Shown here in pieces: positions 1 to 7,903 of a stretch of DNA of 64,000 nucleotides. Every line of letters begins with the position of its first letter. Positions within the stretch are counted from its first letter, which is position 1. Source of the stretch: Streptomyces qaidamensis (GTDB lineage: Bacteria; Actinomycetota; Actinomycetes; Streptomycetales; Streptomycetaceae); assembly GCF_001611795.1 (NCBI RefSeq), contig NZ_CP015098.1, positions 248,001 to 312,000 on the forward strand, written 5' to 3'. The position numbers and the translations under genes were made by a program. Under the pieces are notes generated by a model. The model searched no databases. It worked only from the letters and a program-made list of their open reading frames with translations, and had not been told where the DNA came from.

Positions 1-1
1 C

Positions 2-601
2 CACAACAACGGCCTGCCCAAGGCGGACCCCCGGCTGGTGGCCCGGGCCCGCTACACCGCAGCGCGCGGCTACGCCGTGGCCACCATCGACGCCGCCGGG
101 TGCGGCGGCCGCTCCCGTTCCGCCGCGGACGAGCAGGCCCGTGCCGACCTCCGACGGGCGATGCGGGCCGGCGAGCCGGTCGACGAGATCTTCGAGTCCC
201 TCATCGGCCCACTGGTCGACAACGCGGTCCCGGAATGGCAGACCACTCTGGACGCCCTCCTCCAACTGCCCGGGATCGGCGGGCCGGTCGGCTACTCCGG
301 TGGGTGGACCGCCCTCGGCATCCGGCTGGCGGTGGTCGAGCCGCGCATCGCGGCCGCAGGCTTCTTCGCCGGAGGTTACGTGCCCCGTGCCCAGCGCGAG
401 GAGGCCCGGCAGGTCACCATCCCGCTGCTGTTCCTGTTGCAGTGGGACGACGAGGGCAACCCCCGGCAACGGGCCCTGGACCTGTTCGACGCCTTCGGCA
501 GCGAGGAGAAGACGCTGCACGCAAATCTGGGAGGGCACACCGGCACCCCGTGGTTCGAGCTGGAGGACGGCTGCCGGTTCCTGGACCGGCACCTGAAGTG
601 A
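2..601 (+). CDS. Alpha/beta-hydrolase (dienelactone-hydrolase-like), 5' end outside window
   Basis: The reading frame is open from base 2, so the N-terminus lies outside the window; an internal GTG at 38 is not the true start. About 199 residues are visible. The nucleophile elbow G-Y-S-G-G is clear (around residue 98). A downstream LLFLLQWDDE segment could supply the acid, and a late GGHTG could supply the histidine, giving the usual Ser-Asp-His order. It is probably a cytoplasmic hydrolase of the dienelactone-hydrolase type; the substrate cannot be read from the sequence. The next real gene runs on the other strand. Confidence 0.8.
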   Translation, partial: HNNGLPKADPRLVARARYTAARGYAVATIDAAGCGGRSRSAADEQARADLRRAMRAGEPVDEIFESLIGPLVDNAVPEWQTTLDALLQLPGIGGPVGYSGGWTALGIRLAVVEPRIAAAGFFAGGYVPRAQREEARQVTIPLLFLLQWDDEGNPRQRALDLFDAFGSEEKTLHANLGGHTGTPWFELEDGCRFLDRHLK

Positions 602-719
602 GGCCCGGCCGTCCGGCGGGGATCAGACAGGAGGCGGGGCCGGTCCCGGTCACCCGGTTCGGCGGGAGCGGGCCTGCCATCCCAGGGTGACGGGGACGAG
701 ACCCAGGAGCATGGCGACG

Positions 720-1429
720 TTAGCCCAGCGAGGCGGCGGGCCGCGTCAGGTCGAAGGCGATGGTGACCATGCGTCCGCCAGGCTTCAGCATCCGCCGTAC
801 GGCACGCAGGTCGGTGCCCGCCGTGTCGAGGACCACGTCGAACAACCCAGTTCCGCAGGGGACACGGTCCGGTGGTCGGCGGCGTGGTGGGCACCGAGCC
901 CACGCACGAAGTCGAGGTTGGCAGTGCGGGCCAGGGCAGTGACCTCGGCGCCGTACGCCTGTCCGAGCTGGACGGCGGCGTTGCCGACGCCGCCCGCCGC
1001 GCCCCGTACGAGCAGCCGTTCGCCGGGGCGCAGTGCGGCCTTGTCGCGGAGAGCCGTGACGGCCGTGGTGCCCACCGGCAGCGCGGCGGCGGCCACGAGG
1101 TCCAGCCCGTCCGGGACCCGGCCGAGCCGCTCGGGCCGTACCGTCACGTACTCGGCGGCGCTGCCGAATCCGGAGCTGCGGCCCAGGACGCCCCACACCT
1201 GGTCACCGACCCCTACGCCGGTCGCGCCAGTGCCGAGCGCGGCGACTTCGCCGGTGAAGTCCAGCCCGACGCGCTGCGGGAACTTCCGGCCGGTGATGAG
1301 GCGGGAGGGTTTCCTCAGCGCGCTGAGACGAGGCTGCGCCCTCAGAGCACAATCCGCCACCAGCACTGGCGCTGCCGTCGCACACGACTCGTCGTCGCTG
1401 TCAGCCGACCACACCGCGCTCGGTATCAC
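720..1429 (-). pseudogene. Decayed zinc-type/quinone oxidoreductase (MDR family)
   Basis: The minus strand encodes an MDR core: VGLDFTGEV, GVGDQVWG, the LPVGTTAVTAL stretch and the nucleotide-binding RGAAGGVGNAAVQLG loop. Near 855-865 the frame breaks. Family-like sequence (GLFDVVLDTAG, then LKPGGRMV) continues in another frame to a stop at 720. The first 35 or so residues do not resemble an MDR N-terminus and the C-terminal lobe is missing. I therefore read it as a gene with at least one frameshift and both ends lost. A sequencing error could explain the frameshift but not the missing ends. Confidence 0.7.
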
Positions 1430-1931
1430 CGTCGCCGAGGAACCGGCGCCCTGCCCTGTGCCGACTTGTGTATGACCAGGTCACCGCTGTCATGAGAACC
1501 GGGATGGCGACCAGCGGAGCGAAAGCGATGCCCCAGACGGTCTGGGCCGTACCGCTGGACAAGTACGTCCGGCTCTCGACGGTGAAGGCGACCACGAGTT
1601 GCCACAGTGCTACCGGGACCAGGACGGCCGAGGCGGTCCAGGCCAGCGCGGCGAGGCTCCTGGGCCGCAGCGGCCGCCACCGGTCGCTGACGAGAAGCAG
1701 CGGGAACAAGGCGGCCAGCTCGGTGAGGACAGAGAGGCCGACGACGTATGCGATGCCCCATCCCGGGATGTCGAAGACGTCCCGCAGGACCTGGTCGCTG
1801 TAGCCGACATGGGCCCCGGACGCCATGGCGATGCGCCACAGGCCGGACGGGGCTGCGCACAGGGCTATGGCGTGGGCGGCTCGGCGGGCCCAGAGAGGCA
1901 CGGCGGGGGCAGAAGCGGCTGCTGCGGTCAT
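1401..1931 (-). CDS. Hypothetical polytopic membrane protein
   Basis: 176 residues with about four hydrophobic segments: near residues 15-35, 60-80 (YVVGLSVLTELAALFPLLLV), 92-115 and 130-150. The C-terminal tail is charged. I do not recognise a named family; it looks like the small conserved membrane proteins common in Streptomyces. It is divergent from the ArsR gene at 2055 with about 120 bp between the starts, so the palindrome at 2028-2047 could also affect it. Its 3' end overlaps the start of the decayed dehydrogenase. Confidence 0.7.
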   Translation of the reverse strand: MTAAAASAPAVPLWARRAAHAIALCAAPSGLWRIAMASGAHVGYSDQVLRDVFDIPGWGIAYVVGLSVLTELAALFPLLLVSDRWRPLRPRSLAALAWTASAVLVPVALWQLVVAFTVESRTYLSSGTAQTVWGIAFAPLVAIPVLMTAVTWSYTSRHRAGRRFLGDGDTERGVVG

Positions 1932-2027
1932 GACTCCATGCTGTCCGGGGACGCGTCAGCAGCGCGTCGTCCGCAACGGCGGTCCGTTCTCCCCCGTTCG
2001 GCGGAGGACGGAGATTCGCCCGCTAAC

Positions 2028-2047
2028 GCGTAACCTATAGGTTACGC
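2028..2047. promoter_or_regulatory. Perfect 20-bp palindrome, probable ArsR operator
   Basis: The half-site GCGTAACCTA is followed directly by its exact reverse complement. The element ends 7 bp before the GTG start of the ArsR-family gene and overlaps the likely promoter and leader. ArsR/SdpR-type repressors commonly bind such 12-2-12-like dyads and autoregulate, so it is the expected operator for the adjacent regulator. Confidence 0.7.
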
Positions 2048-2054
2048 TTCTGGG

Positions 2055-2447
2055 GTGGACGGACTGAGCGAGGTAGCGGACGCCATCGCTGATCCCGTAC
2101 GGCGGGAGATCCTGATGATGTTGCGAGTCACCCCGCTGACGGCAGGCGACATCGCTGCCCGGTTCGACATCAGCCGGCCCGCGGTCAGCCGCCATCTCCG
2201 CGTGCTGCGGGAAAGCGGTCTGGTCCGAGACCAGCAGACCGGACGCCATCGGCGCTACTCGCTCGTCAGCTCCCGGCTGGGTGACCTCGGCGCCTGGCTC
2301 GCCCAGTTCGATACCAAGCGTGTCGGCTGGTCACAGCATCTGGCGGCGTTGGAGACCGAGATCTACCGCACTCGACGGGACCGCAGTCGGACTGAGCCCA
2401 CTGCTGATCAGAACATCGCGCGCCATCCCAAGGAGGACACGGCATGA
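2055..2447 (+). CDS. ArsR/SdpR-family transcriptional regulator
   Basis: 130 residues with a winged helix filling the first 85 or so: IADPVRREILMMLRV, then the recognition region FDISRPAVSRHLRVLRESGLV and the wing GRHRRYSLV. It lacks the cysteine metal-site motif of classical ArsR and resembles the SdpR-like branch found next to SRPBCC genes. GTG at 2055 is chosen because homology begins at once and the operator palindrome ends just before it. Its stop overlaps the next start (ATGA), so the two are translationally coupled. It probably represses itself and the SRPBCC gene. Confidence 0.9.
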   Translation: MDGLSEVADAIADPVRREILMMLRVTPLTAGDIAARFDISRPAVSRHLRVLRESGLVRDQQTGRHRRYSLVSSRLGDLGAWLAQFDTKRVGWSQHLAALETEIYRTRRDRSRTEPTADQNIARHPKEDTA

Positions 2448-2935
2448 CCCTTGAGCCCACCGGACGACTCATCCCCACGCCGACGGGGCACGACCTCGTC
2501 CTCACCCGCCTCTACCGCGCACCGGCCGAGGACGTCTGGGCGAGTGTCACCGAGCCCGAGCGCACCGCCCGCTGGTTCGGTCCGTGGCGTGGTCGGGCCG
2601 CGCCCGGCCACACGGTCGAGGTGCAGCTGGTCTTCGAGGAATCGGCGCCCTGGTGCCCACTCCGGATCGAAGCCTGCGAACCGCCGCGCCGCCTCGCCGT
2701 CTCGATGGAGGACGAGGCAGGATCCTGGTCGATGGAGCTTCTGCTGGCCGAGTCCGATGGCGCCACTGAGCTCCGTCTGGTCCAGCATCTCGCCTCCACA
2801 GAGCACCTCGGCGATACCGGCCCGGGCTGGGAGTACTACCTGGACATGCTCACCGCCGCGCGCACGGACGGGCCGCGGCCTGACTTCGAGGACTACTACC
2901 CCGCGCAGAAGGCGTACTTCGAGTCCTTGGCCTAA
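2444..2935 (+). CDS. SRPBCC / AHSA1-domain protein
   Basis: 163 residues of the activator-of-Hsp90-ATPase-1-like START fold. It opens with the typical LVLTRLYRAPAEDVWASVTEPERTARWFGPW, and ends with a helix containing GWEYYLDMLTA. These proteins bind small hydrophobic ligands and are regularly encoded with an ArsR/SdpR repressor, as here with a 4-bp ATGA overlap. The ligand is unknown. It is cytoplasmic, with no signal peptide. Confidence 0.88.
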   Translation: MTLEPTGRLIPTPTGHDLVLTRLYRAPAEDVWASVTEPERTARWFGPWRGRAAPGHTVEVQLVFEESAPWCPLRIEACEPPRRLAVSMEDEAGSWSMELLLAESDGATELRLVQHLASTEHLGDTGPGWEYYLDMLTAARTDGPRPDFEDYYPAQKAYFESLA

Positions 2936-2970
2936 GCTCGGCCTTTCGCCTCTGACCTGGGAGAGAATCG

Positions 2971-3186
2971 ATGGGTGGATGGGCAGGGCTCGGCTGGAAT
3001 CTGGCCTTCTCGGCGGCTACTTTGCTCGTGGCGCTCAACTACCGCGATGCCGCATGGCGAATCCACGGCTGCATGGCCAACGGACCGGGAAGCAATCGGC
3101 TCTTGACGCCAGCGATGATCAGGTTCACCTGTGGTGTTCTGGCCACCGTTTCGACGGTGAGCCTGGCGGTTGGTATCTGGCTGTAG
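2971..3186 (+). CDS. Small hypothetical two-helix membrane protein
   Basis: 71 residues with hydrophobic stretches at about 8-22 and 51-70 flanking a polar middle. A GGGAGAG element lies 6 bp before the ATG. No family is recognised. It sits 35 bp after the SRPBCC gene on the same strand and may share its transcript. The reading frame is plausible but short, so existence is not certain. Confidence 0.5.
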   Translation: MGGWAGLGWNLAFSAATLLVALNYRDAAWRIHGCMANGPGSNRLLTPAMIRFTCGVLATVSTVSLAVGIWL

Positions 3187-3234
3187 ACCTATCGAAGGGG
3201 ATGCTGGGACGCCCCGGCATAGCAGGGGGAAACC

Positions 3235-3402
3235 GTGAGCCGACCCATACTGTTCCTCGACGTGGACGGACCCCCTTCCCGAACTCCCCTTCGTCGACTT
3301 CGGCGCGACCTGGACCAGCCCTTACCTGCTGGACCTCAGGTACATGAACTGCGAGCCGATCATCCATCTCGGAGGCTGTTCCAACCACCGCACGTCGCCT
3401 GA
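3235..3402 (+). pseudogene. Fragment of a HAD-like hydrolase
   Basis: A GTG-initiated frame begins VSRPILFLDVDG, which is HAD motif I including the catalytic Asp pair, then loses family character. A different forward frame (from about 3283) gives LPELPFVDFGATWTSPYLL, like sequence from deeper in such proteins. This suggests an internal deletion plus a frameshift. Only motif I is secure. Confidence 0.4.
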
Positions 3403-4043
3403 TGTGGTCGAGCTTTTCGAGTATGTGGGGCATGGTCACACAGCACACGGAGGCACTGCTGTCTCCGTGCATCCCGACACTCGAAGACCCCTTCACCGGC
3501 TGAGGCGTCTCCGGTGGATCACTGAGCATCCGTCGGAGTACCCGTGCCGCGGCTTTCCCGACGTGCTGACCTCCGGCCGCGCCGGCCACAAGCCGGTCTT
3601 CGTCCTGGAGAAGCGAGGAAAGCCCCGGCCGGACGGGGGAATCACGGCCGGGGCGGTCCGGTGGTGGGCGCGGAGGGCGGTCGCCTCGCGGCGAAGGGCT
3701 CCACAGGGCTTCAGCCGAACGATCGTCCCAGTGGGCGAATGGTGAGGCCCGGGGACACTGTCCCATCCGCACCCACGGTTTGTTCAACGGGCCACCAGCT
3801 GTTGTTGTTCCGCACCTCCCCGGCGTCGGCAGTGATCCGTGCCACTCCCCCGGGGCGTCCGACTCCGCGCCTCACGTCTCTGCCTCACTGTCGGCCGAGG
3901 TCGTGCTGGTCTGCGTAGGGCGGCTGGTGACGCTGCTCGCCCAGGCCGTCACGCGCGACGTCGAAGCGTCGCAGATGCAGGCCGCATTGAACGAGGTGGT
4001 CTGACGTCGCTCGCGGACGACGGCCGGATTCACGAGAAGGGCC
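3403..4043. other. Gene-poor stretch with no convincing coding sequence
   Basis: Short open frames exist on both strands, for example 3780-4004 on the plus strand. None shows a ribosome binding site plus a recognisable domain. The stretch follows the HAD remnant and precedes a convergent gene pair, and is probably decayed coding sequence. Confidence 0.5.
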
Positions 4044-4454
4044 TCACCGGCTCATCGCGTCGCGGACGAGCGCGGTGTCCGTGAACTGCTCGAAGCGGAC
4101 GATCAGGCCGCCGCGCACCACGAAGTGGTGGGCCACCCGGACGTCGATCAGTCTGCCGGTGGTCTTGTGGGTCGCGGTGTAGCGGGCGAGGACGACGACG
4201 TTCTCACCGTCGGCGACGTAGGTGTCGTCGTGGGCGGTCCAGCCGTCCCAGTCCTCACCGAGCCTCTCCATGACGCCGGCGGTGACACCTTCGGGGGTGC
4301 GGTAGGTGCCGGCGAGGGGAAAGCCGGCCATCTCCGTCCACTCCACGTCAGGGGCGAGCGTGGCCCGCAGCGCCGCAAGGTCGCCGGCCGCCGAGGCCAG
4401 GTACTGGCGGCGTACGACGTCGGCCGGGGCCGTGGACGTGGCGAACTCGCTCAT
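4044..4454 (-). CDS. NTF2-like / SnoaL-like protein
   Basis: 136 residues: an N-terminal helix pair (VVRRQYLASAAGDLAALRATLAPDVEWTE) followed by the strands of the NTF2 cone, including VVLARYTATHKTTG and VAHHFVVRGGLIVRFEQFTDT. This is the SnoaL-like family of small ligand-binding or enzyme folds. The start at 4454 is chosen because it begins the family homology and lies 2 bp after the stop of the upstream metallo-hydrolase gene. A longer frame runs back inside that gene. The pair is probably co-transcribed. Confidence 0.85.
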   Translation of the reverse strand: MSEFATSTAPADVVRRQYLASAAGDLAALRATLAPDVEWTEMAGFPLAGTYRTPEGVTAGVMERLGEDWDGWTAHDDTYVADGENVVVLARYTATHKTTGRLIDVRVAHHFVVRGGLIVRFEQFTDTALVRDAMSR

Positions 4455-4456
4455 CG

Positions 4457-5263
4457 TCAGCCCCACTTCATCTCGCCCTTGGCGACCTTCGCACCGATCT
4501 GAGCGGCGATCAGCATGCCGTTGTCCGGGTAGCGCTCGACGAGGGCGTCGGTGAGCGCGGCGCCGTCGGCCGCCTTGCCCAGCTCCTGCTCGAACGCGAC
4601 CAGGTACTCGCGGGTCGCGGCGATGGCGGAGGCGTCGGCGGGAGCGCCGGGCAGGCGGTGGCCGGGGACGACCAGCTCCGGCTCCAGGGCGGCCATCTCG
4701 TCCAGCAGGCCGATCCACGCCGAACGGTCGCCGGGGGTGGGGGTGTCGGCGACCCAGACGTGCTCCCGCTGGAAGAGCAGTACGCCGCCCAGGATCGCGC
4801 GGTGCTCGGACTGCCACAGGTAGTGGCGGTCGGGGAGCGTCTCCGGGCCGCCCCTGAGCTCGAAGCGGTTCCCTTCGAGGGTGAGGTCACCGGTCAGGGG
4901 CTCCAGGTCGACCAGGCGGGTGGGCAGGTTCTCGCCCACCGCCGCCCACGCCGTGAGCTTGCCCTCGTAGGAGTGCCGGATGTGCTCGATGACGATCGGG
5001 GTCGCCACGAACCTCGCCTCCGGGAATGCGTCGGCCAGGACCTCCGCGCCGAAGTAGAAGTCGGGGTCGCCGTGGCTGACGAAGACCGTGGTCAGCTTCT
5101 TGCCGGAGTCGAGGATCTCCGCGGCCAGGCGGTGGCCGTCGGCTCGGGTGAAGGCGGCGTCCACGAGGAGGGCCTCGTGCTCGCCGGTGACGAGGGTGGC
5201 GGTCTTGTTCTTGCTGCCGGGGGGGAAGTCGAGGTCGAGGACCTTGAAGGAGAGGTTGCTCAT
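4457..5263 (-). CDS. Metallo-beta-lactamase-fold hydrolase with altered metal motif
   Basis: 268 residues with an MBL-like opening (TATLVTGEHEALLVDAAFT) and the region TTVFVSHGDPDFYFGAEVL where the H-x-H-x-D-H zinc motif should be. Here the site reads S-H-G-D-P-D, so some canonical histidines are absent. A later VVPGHRLPG supplies another conserved histidine. It is related to the MBL proteins often paired with SnoaL-like partners, and lies 2 bp upstream of one. Its activity is uncertain because of the altered metal site. Confidence 0.8.
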   Translation of the reverse strand: MSNLSFKVLDLDFPPGSKNKTATLVTGEHEALLVDAAFTRADGHRLAAEILDSGKKLTTVFVSHGDPDFYFGAEVLADAFPEARFVATPIVIEHIRHSYEGKLTAWAAVGENLPTRLVDLEPLTGDLTLEGNRFELRGGPETLPDRHYLWQSEHRAILGGVLLFQREHVWVADTPTPGDRSAWIGLLDEMAALEPELVVPGHRLPGAPADASAIAATREYLVAFEQELGKAADGAALTDALVERYPDNGMLIAAQIGAKVAKGEMKWG

Positions 5264-5304
5264 TGTTGGTTCCTTGTGGGGAGGGGTGGCTGGGGACGGG
5301 GGAG

Positions 5305-5563
5305 CTCACTGGGCGCGGAGGGCCGAGGTGGCTGCTCGACCTCGGCCGTGGTGGCGTTTTGGCGGGCGAGAGGGGTGAACCGGTCGCCGTCGGCGGCGAG
5401 GAGCGTGGGGAAGCCGGTGACTCCCAGGTCGGCGGCCCGGCGGAGATCGGCCTCGGTCGCCTGCTGTGTCCAGGGGCTTCGAAGGCGGCGATCACGGCGG
5501 CTGCGGCCGGGAGAACCCGTGGGACCAGCCGCAGTAGGCGTCGAGAACGTGGACGAGCTTCAT
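5305..5563 (-). pseudogene. DsbA-family thiol oxidoreductase remnant
   Basis: From the ATG at 5563 the minus strand reads MKLVHVLDAYCGWSHGFS, the start of a DsbA/FrnE-like protein with the active site C-x-x-S. It then goes out of frame. Another frame gives EADLRRAADLGVTGFPTLLA, the conserved C-terminal cis-Pro region. Most of the middle is missing, so this is an internally deleted gene. It lies directly upstream of the metallo-hydrolase gene. Confidence 0.6.
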
Positions 5564-5627
5564 CGGGGACCTCGGCATGACGGTGGGGCATCCGCCTGGT
5601 GTGGCGATTCACCTGACTCAACAGTAC

Positions 5628-5639
5628 CTGACGTGTCAG
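5628..5639. promoter_or_regulatory. Short inverted repeat, possible operator
   Basis: CTGAC-GT-GTCAG, extended by flanking A/T bases, lies in an AT-richer patch upstream of the DsbA remnant and the metallo-hydrolase pair. It could be a MarR/HxlR-type operator. No matching regulator gene is adjacent. Confidence 0.3.
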
Positions 5640-5709
5640 ATAATTATCCATGATCACGTACAGGTCGACGGAAGCCGGGGAGCGAAGGGTCCCCGACTGG
5701 GCGACCGGA

Positions 5710-5743
5710 GGCGGGGTGAGCCGAGCGGTCGGCGCACCCCGCC
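5710..5743 (-). terminator. Hairpin after the sialidase gene
   Basis: A 9-bp outer stem (GGCGGGGTG with CACCCCGCC) encloses a 5-bp inner stem (GCCGA with TCGGC) and a GCGG loop. It lies 5 bp beyond the stop of the last gene of the glycan operon. There is no strong T-tract, as is common for Streptomyces terminators. Confidence 0.6.
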
Positions 5744-5748
5744 CCGTC

Positions 5749-7866
5749 TCACCGCACGATCGCCGCGTCCCAGATCAGCGGAGCCTCGTCGAATACCACC
5801 GCGACCTTGAACGCGGTGCCGGGGACGAACGCCTTCGGCAGGGTCACCGCGCCCTTCCCGTCCTGGTCGAAGGAGACCGGACCGAGATCGGCGGTTCTCC
5901 CGCGCGACGTCAGCGCGTACGCCCGGCCCGCCGTGTTCGTGTGCCGGTCCGTGCCGCCCCGGTGGGGCACCGTGGCGGCCAGCCGCACGGTCCGACCGAC
6001 GCGCGGCGCCGCGATCAGCCCCGGTGCGTGCCGGGCCTGCGTCAGCTCGGCGCGGGCCGGGGCCTGCTGGACCAGGCGCCAGTCCTGCGAGCCGTCGCCG
6101 GACGCGTTCTGCAGGGTCAGCGCGGCGCCTCGGGACGCTCCCGTCAGGTACACGCCGGTGTTCTTGGCCGCCTGGAACTTGTAGGAGCCGTCGGCGGTTC
6201 TGATCATGTTCCAGGTGCCCGCAGGGCTGTTGTCGACCCATTGCCCGATCTTCTGGCCGGGCGTCGCGCTGCCCGTCCAGATGGCCGCTGCCCGGCCTCC
6301 CGACTTGTTCAGCAGGGTGACGCCGCCCTGCGGCTCGGTCACCACGTGCCAGGACTGGGTGGCCTCGTTCGCCGCCGCTCCGGCGTCCTCCAGGACGATG
6401 TCCGGCACATCGGCGTTGCCGATGTTCGCGTCGTTGGTCCTGCCGCCGGTGCCGATCACTTGGCCGGTCTTCCGGTTGACGAGCTGGAAGTAGGCGCCGT
6501 CCGAGCGGCCGAGGTCGACCTCGGCGAAGGCTATCTGCGAGGTTCCCTGGTTGTTGAGGACGGAGATGCGGCCGGTGCCCTCGACGTATTGCAGGTTGCG
6601 GCTGTAGCCGGCCCGCGAGGTCGTCTGGTACTCCTTCCACACGCCGTCGCTGCGGCCGCTCTCGTTGACCCAGACGTTGCCGCTGCCGGCGGCGTTGTAG
6701 ACGAGGCGCCCGTCGGGCAGCCGGATGATCACGGGGCTGCCGCCGGTGGCGAGGGGCCGGGAACCGGCGTCGACCTTCAGTGAGGTGATGGCGTTGCCGG
6801 ACGAACCCCGGAAGAACTTCAGCGGGTCGTCGGCGATCACGTACTTCACGTTGGCCCCGCCGCCCCAGTCCTCGTAGGTGAGCAGCCACTTGCCGTCCGT
6901 CGTCGGCACCACGTTGGTCATGCCCGGCCGCCCGCCGCCGATCTCCGTCTTCCCGCCGCCCATGTCCACGGGGCGGCCGGCGACGTCGACGACGGGATCG
7001 CTCCACTGCGCGCTGCGGCCGTCCCAGGTGCGGTGGAGGAGGAGCTGGCCGTGGGAGTCGGTGGCGGTGTCGTTCGCCGGGTCGCGCTTCGCGACCCCGG
7101 TGACCGGATCGAAGCCGGTGAAGTCGCTCTCGTCCGAGTAGTAGCAGACCAGCTTGCCCTGGTGGACCATCAGGTAGGGCTCCCAGACGGGATCGACCTG
7201 CCGGTACCGGTTCGCGGCCGCGATGTTCCGACCGACCGCGCCCGCGCTGCCGCCCTGCCGGCCGCCGGTCGTGACGACGTTGACGACCTTCCAGGTGCGG
7301 CCCTCGTCCGTGCTGGAGTACAGGGCGATCGCCAGGTCTGCGCGGTCCCCGTCGTTGGACGGCGTCCAGTTCGGGTCGGCCGCCTTGTGCTCCTTGTAGT
7401 AGTCGTCGTCTCCGGAGACGACACTCGCCAGGAGCAGCGTGCCCGCCTTCAGCGGTCCGACGTTCTGCGGGAGCACGTAGAGATAGGGGTTCGTCCAGTT
7501 GCTGGTGTACTTGGCGTACCTGGGATCGGTGGAGAGGTAGGCCGGTGCCTCGACCTCGGACAGTGCCTGCCAGGAGGTGCCGTGGTCATCGCTCTTGTAC
7601 ACGGGCAGGGTCTCGCCGTCGGCGCTTCCGGTCCTCGGTACGACGGTGGCCTTCTCGAACGAGGCGACCAGGCGGCCGCTCGGCAGTTGCGCCGACTTGG
7701 GGTAGACGGCGCAGTTGCCGCGCCCCTTGAGGCAGGGCTCGTCGCCGAGCTGGTACATGATCCCGCCGGTCGGGTTGTACGCCTGTGCCCCGGCGGCAGG
7801 GGCCGCCAGCAGCGCGGATGCCGCGGCGAAGGTGCCCAGCGCCCTGCGTGTCCTGCTTCTTCTCAT
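5749..7866 (-). CDS. Secreted sialidase-fold (BNR) protein with ricin-type beta-trefoil
   Basis: 705 residues. A signal peptide (MRRSRTRRALGTFAAASALLAAPAAGAQA) indicates export. The first ~400 residues form a BNR/sialidase-like propeller with Asp boxes such as KSDDHGTSW and SSTDEGRTW. This is followed at about 420-600 by a ricin-type carbohydrate-binding region, with YFQLVNRKTGQVIG and repeated QxW-like motifs (TQSWHVV, SQDWRLV). A short beta-rich tail ends the protein. It is the last gene of the operon with GH42 and an ABC importer, so it probably releases sugar from an extracellular glycan. Sialic acid as product is not proven, because BNR propellers serve several glycosidases. Confidence 0.82.
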   Translation of the reverse strand: MRRSRTRRALGTFAAASALLAAPAAGAQAYNPTGGIMYQLGDEPCLKGRGNCAVYPKSAQLPSGRLVASFEKATVVPRTGSADGETLPVYKSDDHGTSWQALSEVEAPAYLSTDPRYAKYTSNWTNPYLYVLPQNVGPLKAGTLLLASVVSGDDDYYKEHKAADPNWTPSNDGDRADLAIALYSSTDEGRTWKVVNVVTTGGRQGGSAGAVGRNIAAANRYRQVDPVWEPYLMVHQGKLVCYYSDESDFTGFDPVTGVAKRDPANDTATDSHGQLLLHRTWDGRSAQWSDPVVDVAGRPVDMGGGKTEIGGGRPGMTNVVPTTDGKWLLTYEDWGGGANVKYVIADDPLKFFRGSSGNAITSLKVDAGSRPLATGGSPVIIRLPDGRLVYNAAGSGNVWVNESGRSDGVWKEYQTTSRAGYSRNLQYVEGTGRISVLNNQGTSQIAFAEVDLGRSDGAYFQLVNRKTGQVIGTGGRTNDANIGNADVPDIVLEDAGAAANEATQSWHVVTEPQGGVTLLNKSGGRAAAIWTGSATPGQKIGQWVDNSPAGTWNMIRTADGSYKFQAAKNTGVYLTGASRGAALTLQNASGDGSQDWRLVQQAPARAELTQARHAPGLIAAPRVGRTVRLAATVPHRGGTDRHTNTAGRAYALTSRGRTADLGPVSFDQDGKGAVTLPKAFVPGTAFKVAVVFDEAPLIWDAAIVR

Positions 7867-7903
7867 GACCCCTCCTCGAAGACGACCACGGGTGCGGCTC
7901 CTT

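Noticed and set aside
3780..4004. Small plus-strand gene
   Set aside because: No ribosome binding site or recognised domain; likely decayed sequence.
5650..6783. Plus-strand frame starting beside the CTGAC inverted repeat
   Set aside because: Antisense to the sialidase-fold gene and rich in Arg/Gly/Val without family features.
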